Positions 18,504 to 28,694 of a DNA stretch of 64,000 bases are shown piece after piece. The number at the start of each line of letters is the position of its first letter. Position 1 is the first letter of the stretch. The notes beneath the pieces are model-generated. The model was not told the DNA's origin. It was given only the letters and a program-made list of their open reading frames with translations, and made no database searches. The stretch covers positions 1,153,501-1,217,500 of the forward strand of contig NZ_MUYE01000001.1 in the NCBI RefSeq assembly GCF_002022445.1, in the 5' to 3' direction. This stretch comes from Bartonella sp. AR 15-3 (GTDB lineage: Bacteria; Pseudomonadota; Alphaproteobacteria; Rhizobiales; Rhizobiaceae). The position numbers and the translations under genes are program-made.

Positions 18504-19413
18504 TACGCGGATCCAATATATCACGAAGTCCATCGCCCAAAAGATTAAAAGCAAGGCTTGTAAGCAATATTGCACAACCAGGAACTGCTGCCAACCACCA
18601 ACTTGTCATCATAAATTCACGACCAGTTGAAAGCATAGCCCCCCATTCAGGACTGGGTGGCTGAGCGCCTAATCCTAAAAAACCAAGACCTGCAGCCGTT
18701 AAAATAATCGCAGACATATTCAATGTTAACCGTACAATTACAGATGGAATACACATTGGTGCAATATGGAATAGAATAATTCGACAAGAAGATGCTCCTT
18801 GTAGACGAACGGCGGAAACGTAATCAGACGAGCGTATTGTCAGAGTTTCAGCACGTGCTAAGCGTGCAATTGGTGGCCATGCTGCAATTGAAATCGCAAT
18901 TGCAGCATTTTCAATACCTGGCCCTAAAGCAGCTGAAAAAGCAAGTGCTAAAATCAAACTTGGAAAAGCAAGAAAAATATCAACAATGCGCATCAAAATA
19001 GTATCAACCCATCCTCCTACATATCCAGCTGTCGTCCCTACAATGAGGCCTATAGGTGCCACAATAATCGTAGTTAAAAAAACAATATAAAGGGTAATAC
19101 GCATACCAAAAATTAAGCGACTAAAAATATCACGTCCTAACTCATCTGTTCCCAAATAATGCGATGTAGATGGTGGAAGAAGTCGATGAGCAAGATCATT
19201 GTTTACAATATCATGGGTAGCAATCCAAGGTGCAAAAATCGCACACAAAATAACAGAAAAAATAATAACAAAACCCAATAAAGCAGAAATATTATGAAAA
19301 AACCTAATTAATAAGTGATAAAATTTCTGTATATTCGCCTGAATAACTGAATGTGGAACAGGCTCATTTAACCAATGTCTTAATTGTGATTTATTCTCGT
19401 GCAATATTGCCAT
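18496..19413 (-). CDS. Peptide ABC transporter permease (DppC/OppC type)
   Basis: A 305-residue inner-membrane permease with about six membrane segments. The N-terminal OppC segment is followed by the binding-protein-dependent transport domain with HYLGTDELGRDIFSRLIFG, typical of DppC. The EAA-loop region (ALRLQGAS equivalent: AVRLQGASSCRIILFHIAP) contacts the ATPases. It lies 3 bases after the DppB-type gene and overlaps the DppD-type gene. Confidence 0.93.
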   Translation of the reverse strand: MAILHENKSQLRHWLNEPVPHSVIQANIQKFYHLLIRFFHNISALLGFVIIFSVILCAIFAPWIATHDIVNNDLAHRLLPPSTSHYLGTDELGRDIFSRLIFGMRITLYIVFLTTIIVAPIGLIVGTTAGYVGGWVDTILMRIVDIFLAFPSLILALAFSAALGPGIENAAIAISIAAWPPIARLARAETLTIRSSDYVSAVRLQGASSCRIILFHIAPMCIPSVIVRLTLNMSAIILTAAGLGFLGLGAQPPSPEWGAMLSTGREFMMTSWWLAAVPGCAILLTSLAFNLLGDGLRDILDPRNG

Positions 19414-19416
19414 AAT

Positions 19417-20493
19417 TTAACGTGTCCTTGGATCAAAGATATTATAAAGTAAATCAGAAAATAAATTAATAACAATAAAGAAGCACCCTATAAGTAATGT
19501 ACAGGCTACAACCGCATTCATATCACCTGCTAAAAGGGCATTAGTTAAATAACGTCCAAATCCAGGCCAAGCAAAAACGGTTTCTGTTAAGACAGCGCCT
19601 TCTAATAAAAAAGCATAAGAAAGTCCAACGACAGTAACAATTTGAACAGCAGCATTGCGCAAAGCATGCTTCCAAACCGTTTGTCGCCATGATAATCCTT
19701 TAACACGTGCAGTAATAATATATTCTTGATTTAGCTGTTCAATCATAAATCCACGAGTCATACGACTAATATAAGCCATAGCACCAAAAGCTAAAATTAA
19801 AGCAGGCATAATAATATGACTGAAAACGTTGCCAAAAGCTTCCCACTGCCCTTGCATTGCAGTATCCAAAAGAAAAAATCCCGTTTTAACTTCAAAAGAA
19901 TATTCATAAATAAAATCAATACGTCCTGGACCACCAATCCAATTGAGCTTAGCGTAAAACACCAATAATGCCATCAAGCCAAGCCAAAAAGTTGGCGTTG
20001 AATAAATACACAATGTAAAAAGACGTACAAAATAATCAGTGGGTGAATTACGATACATTGCTGCAACGATACCCAATGGAATACCAAAGCTTGTACCAAT
20101 AATAATAGCAACTGTTGCTAATTCCAGCGTTGGAGGAAATACGTGCATGATATCTGCTAAAATAGGACGCCCTGAAATCAAAGAAGCCCCAAAATCAAAC
20201 AAAAAAATATTTTGAAGATAGGTCCAATATTGGATAATCAATGGCTGATCGAGGCCCAAGCGATAGAACATTTTATCATAAGCTTCTTGACTGATATTAT
20301 CTCCAAGAATAGCAATAACAGGATCTAAAGGAAGAAGGCGACCAATAAAAAAAGTAATTGTTATTAAACCAATTAACGTAATAAATACCGAAATCAAAAG
20401 CTTAAAAATTTTCAAAAAAAAGACCCATATATAAAAATTTTTCTGATTTGGTAATACTGCTATATCCGTTTTTGACAATGATGAAATTATCAT
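19417..20493 (-). CDS. Peptide ABC transporter permease (DppB/OppB type)
   Basis: A 358-residue permease. The conserved DppB start (FFIGRLLPLDPVIAILGD, then LGLDQPLIIQYW), the EAA-loop TARVKGLSWRQTVWKHALRNA and the end VNLFSDLLYNIFDPR are visible. It is somewhat longer than usual at the N-terminus (about 30 residues before the first membrane segment), so the true start may be an internal codon. It pairs with the DppC-type gene 3 bases downstream. Confidence 0.92.
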   Translation of the reverse strand: MIISSLSKTDIAVLPNQKNFYIWVFFLKIFKLLISVFITLIGLITITFFIGRLLPLDPVIAILGDNISQEAYDKMFYRLGLDQPLIIQYWTYLQNIFLFDFGASLISGRPILADIMHVFPPTLELATVAIIIGTSFGIPLGIVAAMYRNSPTDYFVRLFTLCIYSTPTFWLGLMALLVFYAKLNWIGGPGRIDFIYEYSFEVKTGFFLLDTAMQGQWEAFGNVFSHIIMPALILAFGAMAYISRMTRGFMIEQLNQEYIITARVKGLSWRQTVWKHALRNAAVQIVTVVGLSYAFLLEGAVLTETVFAWPGFGRYLTNALLAGDMNAVVACTLLIGCFFIVINLFSDLLYNIFDPRTR

Positions 20494-20583
20494 AATATTC
20501 CCCTACTCACTTATGAGACATAAGTCTGGTGATATTTCCCACCACACAGTCAAAAAAATTTTAACCATACATCACATATGACT

Positions 20584-22233
20584 TCATTCATCATTTGATT
20601 GCATATATTTTTCAGCTTTATCATAATAAAGCCTGAAACTATTCCAGACCCATTTTTTCACTGCAGGCCCTACCCCAATAGTATAATAGGTCTGGAATAA
20701 ATAAGCCATAGGACCGTGATTTAAAATATAATTTTGTAGTTCCCGATACTGTTCAAAGCGTTTATTTTTATCTTCTTCGAATAAAGCATCCATCACCATC
20801 TTATTTGCCTTTGCATCATAATATCCAACCCGCCAAGCCAAATGCATATTATGCGGTTTAGTGAATGTTGGATCAGGGTTAAAAACATGATTCCATGAAG
20901 ATGCATGTCCATCAGGATCAGCTGTATTCCAACTCATAATAGCAATATCATAATTTCCACCGCGAACGCGGCTTAATAATTGAGATTGTGACATTTTTTC
21001 AATGGTAAGTTCAATGCCAATTTTATGTGCATTTTCTTGAATAATCTGCGCAACAGATGACATATAGGACAAACTACCAATTAAAAGATTAGCCTTAAAG
21101 CCATTTACATAGCCCGCCTCATTAATTAACTGTTTTGCTTTTTTCAAATCCAGCTTAAATGGCACACCCTCTTTTTCATCTAAAGCGCCTGGTATCCCCA
21201 AGGGCATATAACTTGCACGAGGAATAGCAATTCCTTTTAAAACAGTTTCACCGAGAATATCATAATCGATTAGATAACGAAATGCCAAACGTACTTTTTC
21301 ATCGGCAAAAATTACATTCTTATTATTCAATGAAAGATAAACAGACTGTGGACGCAAAACACGATGAATTGCAAGAGGCCCTTCTTGTTTCTCAATATCC
21401 AATATATCCTCTGAAGAGAGATCGCGGGATATATCTACAACACCCTTTTCCAAAAGGAATCTCTGACTCGTTGATTCAGCTACATGAAATATTAAAATCT
21501 GCTCAATTTTTGGCTTTTCTCCCCAATAATGTTGTGCTGCCTGTAAAACAACCCGCTCTCCAGGAGACCAACGCACTAATTTATAAGGACCGACACAAGC
21601 TGAATGAGTAGCTAAATATTTATTTCCCATATCATCATTAACAGCATGCATTTCGAGTTTCTGCCGATCAAGCAAAGCAGAGGCATAAGATTGCCCAATT
21701 ACAGTCAATATAAGACGTAGAGGATAAACTTTATCAAATTGCATTTGTAACGTTTTATCATCAAGAGCTTGGATATTTGTTTTAACATTATCTTTAGTAA
21801 ATCCATAATCTTTTAAAGATTGAGCGTAACCCAATCCTAACTTAACAACCCGTTGCATTGACCAAGCAAGATCTTGTGCAGTAGCTAATCTTCCATCATC
21901 AAATTTTAAATCATCACGAAGATGAAAAATGATTTTTCTCCCGTCATCTAAAACATCCCAAGATTTGGCCATGGCAGGCTGAATTTCTGTAAAGTTATGT
22001 GGATCATACTGTACCAATGCACTGCAAATATTAGTTAATAATTCACTCGTTACTACTTCCACAGATTGTGCTGGATCAAAACTGGTGATTGAATCAATAT
22101 TCCATGCCATCGTCAATGTATTTTTAGGTGATGCATGCAGCATTATTGGCATTAATCCACTAAAAAAAACAATTAATCCTAATAAAGCACAAATTCTCTT
22201 AAATATTTTCTTATATAGCCATTCTGTTTCCAT
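20584..22233 (-). CDS. Peptide ABC transporter substrate-binding protein, second of two
   Basis: A 549-residue SBP_bac_5 (DppA/OppA) protein with an N-terminal signal peptide (hydrophobic CALLGLIVFFSGLMPIML, then HAS-P). Family marks are ITSFDPAQS near the mature start, SWDVLDDGRKIIFHLRDDLKF, VGPYKLVRWSPGE and DPDGHASSW. It captures peptides or related solutes in the periplasm and delivers them to the permeases encoded downstream. It is clearly paralogous to the upstream gene at 22390, with shared blocks throughout, so the transporter probably takes at least two ligand classes. Confidence 0.92.
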   Translation of the reverse strand: METEWLYKKIFKRICALLGLIVFFSGLMPIMLHASPKNTLTMAWNIDSITSFDPAQSVEVVTSELLTNICSALVQYDPHNFTEIQPAMAKSWDVLDDGRKIIFHLRDDLKFDDGRLATAQDLAWSMQRVVKLGLGYAQSLKDYGFTKDNVKTNIQALDDKTLQMQFDKVYPLRLILTVIGQSYASALLDRQKLEMHAVNDDMGNKYLATHSACVGPYKLVRWSPGERVVLQAAQHYWGEKPKIEQILIFHVAESTSQRFLLEKGVVDISRDLSSEDILDIEKQEGPLAIHRVLRPQSVYLSLNNKNVIFADEKVRLAFRYLIDYDILGETVLKGIAIPRASYMPLGIPGALDEKEGVPFKLDLKKAKQLINEAGYVNGFKANLLIGSLSYMSSVAQIIQENAHKIGIELTIEKMSQSQLLSRVRGGNYDIAIMSWNTADPDGHASSWNHVFNPDPTFTKPHNMHLAWRVGYYDAKANKMVMDALFEEDKNKRFEQYRELQNYILNHGPMAYLFQTYYTIGVGPAVKKWVWNSFRLYYDKAEKYMQSNDE

Positions 22234-22389
22234 TTTGTATTTTACTTCACCCTTTCAAACAAACCCCAATGATGACTTTTCAATTATAATACAGCACTTT
22301 ATTCTTATTTTCCTATGTATAGAGAAATATACTTTTACTCCATTTCCCTAATTACCTGTCCTTTATATTTCACATAACCCAATATGCAT

Positions 22390-24009
22390 TTATTTTTCAA
22401 TTGCATGATAGAAAACGCGCGGTGCACTATTCCAAACCCATTTTTTAATAACAGGGGAGATGGCTATTATATTATATTTCTGATATAGAAAAGCATAAGG
22501 TCCTTTTTGCATAAATTTGTTTTGTAAATCAACATATCTTTGCACTCGTTTTGCTTCATCTTTTTCAAATAAAGCGTCTTGAACTTGTTGATTCATCTCT
22601 TCATCAAAATACCCATGTTGCCAACTAGGATAAGCTGTATTTTTAGCTTCAAACCGATTATCAGGGTTGTAAACAATCCGTGAAGCTGTCGTATGAGGAT
22701 CTAGAGATTCACTATTCCATCCCAGTATAACCGTTTCAAAAGCACGTGCAGAAACTTTTGAAAAAAGCTGTGTTCCTGCAAGACGATTAATTTTAAGACG
22801 GATACCAACTTTTGCTGCATTATCTTGAATAGTTTGAATAATCTGTAAAGAATTAGAAAACCCTATAAGAACACTTATTTCAAATCCATTTGGATACCCT
22901 GCTTCAGTTAAAAGCTGTTTAGCTTTCTTAAGATCAAGCTTAAAAGGCAATCCTTCCTTTTCATTTAAAGCACCTAGACTTCCGATAGGCATAAAACTAG
23001 CACGAGGAATACCAACACCCTTCAACACTGTTTTGCCAAACCCTTCATAATCGATGAGATAACGCATAGCCAAACGCACTTTTTCATGGGCTAAAATAGG
23101 ATGTGTCATATTAAATCCCCAATAAAACATCCCTGGCTGCAATTTTCTTTCAATCCTAACATTTGCTTTTTTTTCAAGATCTTCTAAGATCTCTACCGTC
23201 AAATCACGTGCTACATCGACATCTTTTTTTTCTAGTAACAAACGTTGTGTACTTGGCTCAGCAACATGACGAATCAGAACTTTTTTGAGTTTCGGCTTTT
23301 CTCCCCAATAATGAGGATTAGCCCCCAACAACACTGCTTCCCCTGCACGCCACTTTATTAACTGATAGGGTCCAACACAAGCAGAATGAGTCGTTAGATA
23401 TTGGCTTCCCATATCACCATTCTTCTCGTGTTTTATAATTGTTTCACGATCAAGTAAAAGAGCAGAAAGATTAGCAGCAATATTATTAAGAATGAGCTCT
23501 GCTGGATATGGTTTATCAAATTTCATCACAACAGTTTTTTCATCTAGCGCTTGAATAGCAGTATCAAATGTTTCTTGGTTAATACCATACTCTTTAAATG
23601 CCGTTGCGCCTGCCATATCCAATTTAATAATCCGTTTCATACTCCAAACAAGATCACTAGCACTAGCAGATCGACCATCAGCAAACTTTAAATCATCGCG
23701 CAAATGAAAAGTAATTACTGTATTATTCTCGCCAGAAACATCCCAACTCTTTGCTAAACTAGGGACAATTTTAGTTGCATTATCGGGAGAAGAATCAACC
23801 AAGCTAGAGCAAATATTGAGAATAATTTCGTGACTATAAACATCATTTATTTGTGCTGGATCAAACGTCTTGATTGCATCAAGATTCCATGCCATTATGA
23901 ACGTATCAACAGGTACTTTCGCTAGTGTTTTTTGCCAAAAGATGTTCATAAATATAAGAATAGAAACAAAAAAACAGCTCGCTTTAAATACACTCTTTTT
24001 CACATCCAT
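22390..24009 (-). CDS. Peptide ABC transporter substrate-binding protein, first of two
   Basis: A 539-residue SBP_bac_5 protein opening the operon. Signal peptide residues 1-30 (hydrophobic FFVSILIFMNIFW, cleavage near TLA-K). Blocks shared with its neighbour include FHLRDDLKFADGRSA, ACVGPYQLIKW, HYWGEKPK and FKLDLKKAKQLL; the pockets differ (SLDPHTTASR here against DPDGHASSW). Bartonella relatives of this family have been linked to haem or peptide uptake; the ligand here is not readable. The 156-base gap to the next binding protein may hold an internal promoter. Confidence 0.92.
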   Translation of the reverse strand: MDVKKSVFKASCFFVSILIFMNIFWQKTLAKVPVDTFIMAWNLDAIKTFDPAQINDVYSHEIILNICSSLVDSSPDNATKIVPSLAKSWDVSGENNTVITFHLRDDLKFADGRSASASDLVWSMKRIIKLDMAGATAFKEYGINQETFDTAIQALDEKTVVMKFDKPYPAELILNNIAANLSALLLDRETIIKHEKNGDMGSQYLTTHSACVGPYQLIKWRAGEAVLLGANPHYWGEKPKLKKVLIRHVAEPSTQRLLLEKKDVDVARDLTVEILEDLEKKANVRIERKLQPGMFYWGFNMTHPILAHEKVRLAMRYLIDYEGFGKTVLKGVGIPRASFMPIGSLGALNEKEGLPFKLDLKKAKQLLTEAGYPNGFEISVLIGFSNSLQIIQTIQDNAAKVGIRLKINRLAGTQLFSKVSARAFETVILGWNSESLDPHTTASRIVYNPDNRFEAKNTAYPSWQHGYFDEEMNQQVQDALFEKDEAKRVQRYVDLQNKFMQKGPYAFLYQKYNIIAISPVIKKWVWNSAPRVFYHAIEK

Positions 24010-24367
24010 GGACTTTCCTTACAGAATTTTATTATATATATCAGCTACTTACTTTAAATCAGTGAATTCACATCAGAAAATTTCGATTAAAAGCTATTTA
24101 ACTTTTAAAGACCAAACTAAAAAAAGCAAGCCCTCTTTGCATTCAAAGTTTTCAAAATTCTATAAAAATACAGAATACCAATCCCTCGGACCACTTTTCA
24201 AGACTAACACAATCAAAAGATAAAAGACAACTCAATGCATTTTATTCATTTAAAATAGATTCTATCATTAAGATCTAATACACCCTCCATAAACAGCCCA
24301 ATATTAGTTTCTCCATATTATTTCGTATTATAAAAATTTTACAACAGTACTTAAATATTTTACAAAT
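24010..24367. other. Intergenic region holding the ABC operon promoter
   Basis: About 360 AT-rich bases upstream of the first binding protein and downstream of tag. It must contain the operon promoter on the minus strand, but I could not single out a convincing -35/-10 pair. No gene or remnant seen. Confidence 0.4.
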
Positions 24368-24937
24368 TTATCGACAAAAACATCCTTCAAGATGATCATT
24401 AACGATCCCTACTGCCTGCATAAAAGCGTAACAAGTAATAGGACCAACAAATGTCCAACCACGCTTTTTTAAATCTTTAGAAAGACGAATAGACGTAGGA
24501 GTTACAGAATTAGTTTTCCATATCTGAAAATCTGTCTTTCCATATCTTTCAAACTGTAGTGGCTGAAAAGACCAAAAATAACTAGATAAACTATTCCATT
24601 CTGCTATAATTTCCTGGGCTTTAAGAGCATTATTGACAACTGATCTAATCTTACCTGGATGGCGAATAATGCCTTTATCTTGCATTAATATTTCTATTTT
24701 TTCTTCATCATACTGTGCAATCTTTTCAAAATCAAAATAATCAAAAGCATGATGAAAATTGGATATTTTTCTTAAAACTGTTAACCAAGAAAGTCCTGCT
24801 TGAAAACCTTCAAGACATATTTGTGCAAACAAACGACGATCATCAAAAACAGGTTTACCCCATATATCATCATGATAAGCGCAATAAAGTGGGTCAGTCC
24901 CTACCCACGAACAACGAATTTTTCCATCCTTCCCCAT
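24368..24937 (-). CDS. tag: DNA-3-methyladenine glycosylase I
   Basis: A 189-residue base-excision repair enzyme that removes 3-methyladenine from alkylated DNA. Family marks are RCSWVGTDPLYCAYHDDIWG at the start, AGLSWLTVL, the helix-hairpin-helix-like GKIRSVVNNA, and NDHLEGCFC at the end, where the His and Cys complete the zinc site with the N-terminal Cys and His. The ATG at 24937 has GAAGG at good distance; an ATG at 24964 would add nine residues. It follows xseA by 36 bases and may be co-transcribed. Confidence 0.93.
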   Translation of the reverse strand: MGKDGKIRCSWVGTDPLYCAYHDDIWGKPVFDDRRLFAQICLEGFQAGLSWLTVLRKISNFHHAFDYFDFEKIAQYDEEKIEILMQDKGIIRHPGKIRSVVNNALKAQEIIAEWNSLSSYFWSFQPLQFERYGKTDFQIWKTNSVTPTSIRLSKDLKKRGWTFVGPITCYAFMQAVGIVNDHLEGCFCR

Positions 24938-24972
24938 AAGAAGACCTTCATCAAGCATGAACATTCACCATA

Positions 24973-26411
24973 TCAAAAAAGCGTTCCTTGATCATCTTTC
25001 TGCCGCTTTAATTGCTTAGAATTGGGAGAATTTTTAGAAACAGAATTACAGGTTGAAACATTAACTTCACCATCAAAAAATCGTAAGCTTATCTGTCCTG
25101 TTCTAGGGAACTGTACTAATCGTTTAATTGGGTTGTTTTCTTGCCCTAAAGCTAAAACAAAACCACGCTCTAAAATACTTTGATAAGATGTACTTTTTAA
25201 AAGTCTAAATGCCATTTCTATTTGGACACGTTGTTTTTCAACATTACGTAAAAAAGCGTGATGAAGACGTACTGTATACTCTTTTGTATTTTGTTGGGCT
25301 TTTTTAGTATTCAACAAACGTGGGGAAAGCCGGATAACAAGTGTATAAAAACAAAAACGTTTTTTATCATAGTTAACACAAAGAGCGCGTTGCAACCGAC
25401 TCGAAATTTCATCAAAGTTACGCCGCGGCAAAGCAAATAACTGATCAACAGTAGGAAGACCTCGTACAACAGCGGATAATTTTTGTTTATAAAAACTAAA
25501 ATAACGCGCTGATCCCACAAAAAAGCGTAAATTAAGTGAGGCTAATTGCGTTTCAAGATCTAATTTAACTGGTACAGCTCTTTCTGCTGCTCCTGTAGGA
25601 GTGGGTGCTCGCCAATCTGCAACATAATCAATGAGTGTCCAATCTGTTTCATGTCCAACTGCAGAAATAATTGGAATAGCAGATGCACTAACGGCACGCA
25701 CAACTGCTTCATCATTAAATCCCCATAAATCTTCTAGACTCCCCCACCACGCGCCACAATAATAAGATCAGGTTTAGATAGAACATTCCCTAAAGGCAAT
25801 GCATTAAAACCGGCAATAGCAGCGGCAACTTCTTGACCACTGGTCTCTCCCTGAACCCGTACAGGCCAAACTAAAATATGTAAAGGAAAACGATCTGATA
25901 TACGATGAATAATATCACGGATAACAGCTCCTGTTGGTGATGTCACGACTCCTATAATTCGAGGCATATAAGGCAATTTTTTCTTCTTCGCATCATCAAA
26001 CAAGCCTTCATCTGCAAATTTTTTCTTACGATTTTCTAAAAGAGTCATCAAAGCGCCAACCCCTGTTGGCTCAAGAGTGTCAATAATAATTTGATATTTT
26101 GATGATCCCTGATAAGTTGTTAACTTACCTACAGCAACCACTTCCATTCCTTCCTCAGGAGGAAATTGGAGCTTTTCTATTACACCTCGCCAAATAACAG
26201 CTTCTAATCGAGCTTTATCGTCTTTTAAAGCAAAATAGGCATGTCCTGAAGCGTGTACACCGCGATAACCTGATATCTCCCCACGCACTCGTACATAACC
26301 AAACTTTTCTTCAACAATACGTCTTAAAGCTCCTGCTATTTCAGAAACACTAAACTCTGCCACATTTGTTGCTACTGATTTTTCAAGAAACAAATCCATC
26401 GTATTATTCAA
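24973..26411 (-). pseudogene. xseA: Exodeoxyribonuclease VII large subunit, frameshifted
   Basis: Two adjoining minus-strand frames together cover a full XseA. The first (26411-25734) has the N-terminal OB fold ([21 protein letters not shown]) and the catalytic-domain start ([13 protein letters not shown]), ending in ARGGGV-stop. The second (to 24973) resumes with the expected [32 protein letters not shown] and a coiled-coil C-terminus. A single missing G in the run of five at 25741-25745 causes the break; six would restore [10 protein letters not shown]. XseA with XseB degrades single-stranded DNA. A sequencing error at the homopolymer is as likely as true inactivation. Confidence 0.88.
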
Positions 26412-26754
26412 TTCGCTTATATTGATGATAGACTAAAGTGCAGTGATAAGATTAAATATGTTGTCATTATTTTTTGTATATAGCACATCTTTTTGAAGAA
26501 AAACCTATTCACCTTATTTTAGAATAAAATAAACTTTTTAATCTTTACCGACAACGGAAATTATAATTTTTTTTTAAATTTCTTCCGTGTTATTTTAGCA
26601 TCAATATCACATTCACTTATCGCATATAAATATTGATTTATTGAATAATTTTTCAGAAAGGGAAGTTTATATTTAGGCAGTACAACAATATTATTTTTCT
26701 TCTTTATAGAATCATTCAACCAAAAAATTAAACACCTTAGAGTTTTTCTTTATT
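26412..26754. other. Intergenic region without a gene
   Basis: About 340 AT-rich bases between the TIGR02186-family gene and xseA. A short open stretch on the minus strand is interrupted by a stop and shows no family resemblance. It probably holds the xseA promoter. Confidence 0.4.
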
Positions 26755-27561
26755 CTAGTCTTTCCGAAAAGCAAAACGGCATAAAAACCCTGTAGCCATA
26801 GCAACAAACACTGCAACTATTCCATACCAAAAACTATGTTTGCGCGCTTCATGAAAAATTGTATAGACAATATGTGCTTTAACAATTTCAAGAGTAGTTG
26901 TCGCACTACTTATATACTGTCCATCACGGAAAAGGTAAGCATTCACATGATAACGCCCAACAGGAATATTTGCAGGTAATTGAAAATGTGCTGTAAATAA
27001 TGAACCAGAACCAAAATAAACACCACCCACTTCTTCATGATAGAGATTCTTAGCTTTCTGTAAATTTATCAACTCATTACGGAAACTTTGTATTTTTTCT
27101 TGATCTTTTTCATCAGTTGAAAGAGAAAAATAAGATAATCCTAAACCTAAACGTTTATAACTCTCAGCATCAGTGACATCATCAACTTCACGCGTCGTTA
27201 CCACTGAGTAAAATAGAGGAGCATTTTTAAAAGTTACGCAATCTGCATTAATCCATATTCCTGCCTTACGTTTCTTTTTTCGCACAATCATCGATCGAGT
27301 TTGCCCTTCTAAACTAACAATGACATCGTAACGATCTTGTTGACGAAATAACGGATTCATATTTTCTAAAACACCAGCAATATATAGATCATGACCAGAA
27401 AAATTTGCACCAACTGTGATCGTATTTGTTGTAACAATAATTTGAACAACTTCCTTCTCTCCTGATATAACTCCTTCACTGCCCTGTGCCTTTATAGAAA
27501 AAGAAACGACACAAAACCAGCTTGTCATTATAAATAAGAGGAATAATTTATCCATTACCAT
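26755..27561 (-). CDS. TIGR02186-family membrane protein
   Basis: A 268-residue protein with an N-terminal signal or anchor (MDKLFLLFIMTSWFCVVSFS), a periplasmic beta-rich domain (ITVGANFSGHDLYIAGVLEN, LEGQTRSMIVRKK) and one C-terminal membrane segment (FWYGIVAVFVAMATGFLCRFAF). This matches the alphaproteobacterial TIGR02186 family, usually beside a TauE/SafE permease, as here. The ATG at 27561 overlaps the end of the permease gene; an ATG at 27555 is an alternative. The molecular role is unknown; a helper of the permease is inferred from constant neighbourhood. Confidence 0.8.
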   Translation of the reverse strand: MVMDKLFLLFIMTSWFCVVSFSIKAQGSEGVISGEKEVVQIIVTTNTITVGANFSGHDLYIAGVLENMNPLFRQQDRYDVIVSLEGQTRSMIVRKKKRKAGIWINADCVTFKNAPLFYSVVTTREVDDVTDAESYKRLGLGLSYFSLSTDEKDQEKIQSFRNELINLQKAKNLYHEEVGGVYFGSGSLFTAHFQLPANIPVGRYHVNAYLFRDGQYISSATTTLEIVKAHIVYTIFHEARKHSFWYGIVAVFVAMATGFLCRFAFRKD

Positions 27562-27562
27562 C

Positions 27563-28477
27563 TCATAAAATAACAAGAGAAAAAAGATTATCAGGGCGTA
27601 TAAATAATTGGAAAGCTAAACGCATACATACAATTATGACAAGAAAAGCGAGTGCCAGACGTAATTGTTCTGCCTTTAACTTTTGTCCAGCCCTTACTCC
27701 GTATTGGGCTCCAATCCCTCCTCCAATTGTAAGTAAAAGAGCTAAAACAATATCAACTGACTGGTTACTAACACTTTGCAAAACAGTAGTAAAAGCTGAT
27801 ACGAATGTCATCTGAAAAAGTGAAGTTCCAACCACAACACTAGTTGGAACACGTAAAAGATAAATCAGTGCTGGCACCGTAATAAATCCCCCACCAACGC
27901 CCATAATAGAAGATAATAGCCCCACAACGAAACCAATTCCTAAAACTGGAATAATACTTACACAAATCATCGATGTTTGAAAATAAATTTTAAACGGCAA
28001 TCGACCAATCCAATTATAATAACTAGGAAGATGAGGAGTGATTTCTTTTTTTTCGTGCTGTCGCATCATAGTACATAGACTTTCAACCATCATCAAACTC
28101 CCAATACTTCCAAGAAGCAAGACGTAAAGAAGTGAAATAATAAAGTCTAACTGCCCTACTTTCCTAAGAAGAGAAAAAACTTGAATACCGATAAAAGATC
28201 CAATTCCCCCTCCAATTACCAAAAGAATACCAAGTTTAACATCAAGAGTACGTTTTTTAAAATGCGTAATTGCCCCCGTTACAGATGACGCGATTACCTG
28301 ATTAGCTCCTGTTCCAACAGCAATGGTAGGAGGGATATCATAGAAAATCAATAAAGGCGTAATTAAAAAACCACCACCAATTCCAAAAAGTCCTGAAAAA
28401 AAACCAACGACTGCTCCCATGCCAATTAAAATTAGCATACTCAATGACAATTCAGCAATTGGTAAATAAATACTCAC
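27563..28477 (-). CDS. TauE/SafE-family anion (sulfite/sulfonate) permease
   Basis: A 304-residue inner-membrane protein with about eight membrane segments in two repeats. Each repeat has the family glycine signature: GFFSGLFGIGGGFLITPLLI and, later, GLLSSIMGVGGGFITVPALI. The family exports or imports sulfite, sulfoacetate or other organosulfur anions; the substrate is not readable. It is translationally coupled to the TIGR02186-family gene, giving a conserved two-gene module. Confidence 0.88.
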   Translation of the reverse strand: MSIYLPIAELSLSMLILIGMGAVVGFFSGLFGIGGGFLITPLLIFYDIPPTIAVGTGANQVIASSVTGAITHFKKRTLDVKLGILLVIGGGIGSFIGIQVFSLLRKVGQLDFIISLLYVLLLGSIGSLMMVESLCTMMRQHEKKEITPHLPSYYNWIGRLPFKIYFQTSMICVSIIPVLGIGFVVGLLSSIMGVGGGFITVPALIYLLRVPTSVVVGTSLFQMTFVSAFTTVLQSVSNQSVDIVLALLLTIGGGIGAQYGVRAGQKLKAEQLRLALAFLVIIVCMRLAFQLFIRPDNLFSLVIL

Positions 28478-28694
28478 TAATTCAAAATCTTCAAAAATTT
28501 AAGATTTGTTTTTAACTTCTTCTTTTAATATTCTTTATTTTTATAATATAATCTTGACATCGTGCCTATTTCCGCCAAGCTATGAATGAATATTCATAAC
28601 ACATCTCTTATATCCTTTGATATAACTGAATAGCAACATACAAAAACTAATAACAGATAAGATTACATAATAACGTGAAAGTATATTTTAACGA

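Noticed and set aside
26680..26757. Apparent in-frame extension after the TAG stop of the TIGR02186-family gene (possible readthrough)
   Set aside because: Re-reading the bases shows another stop (TAA) within six codons, so there is no extension.
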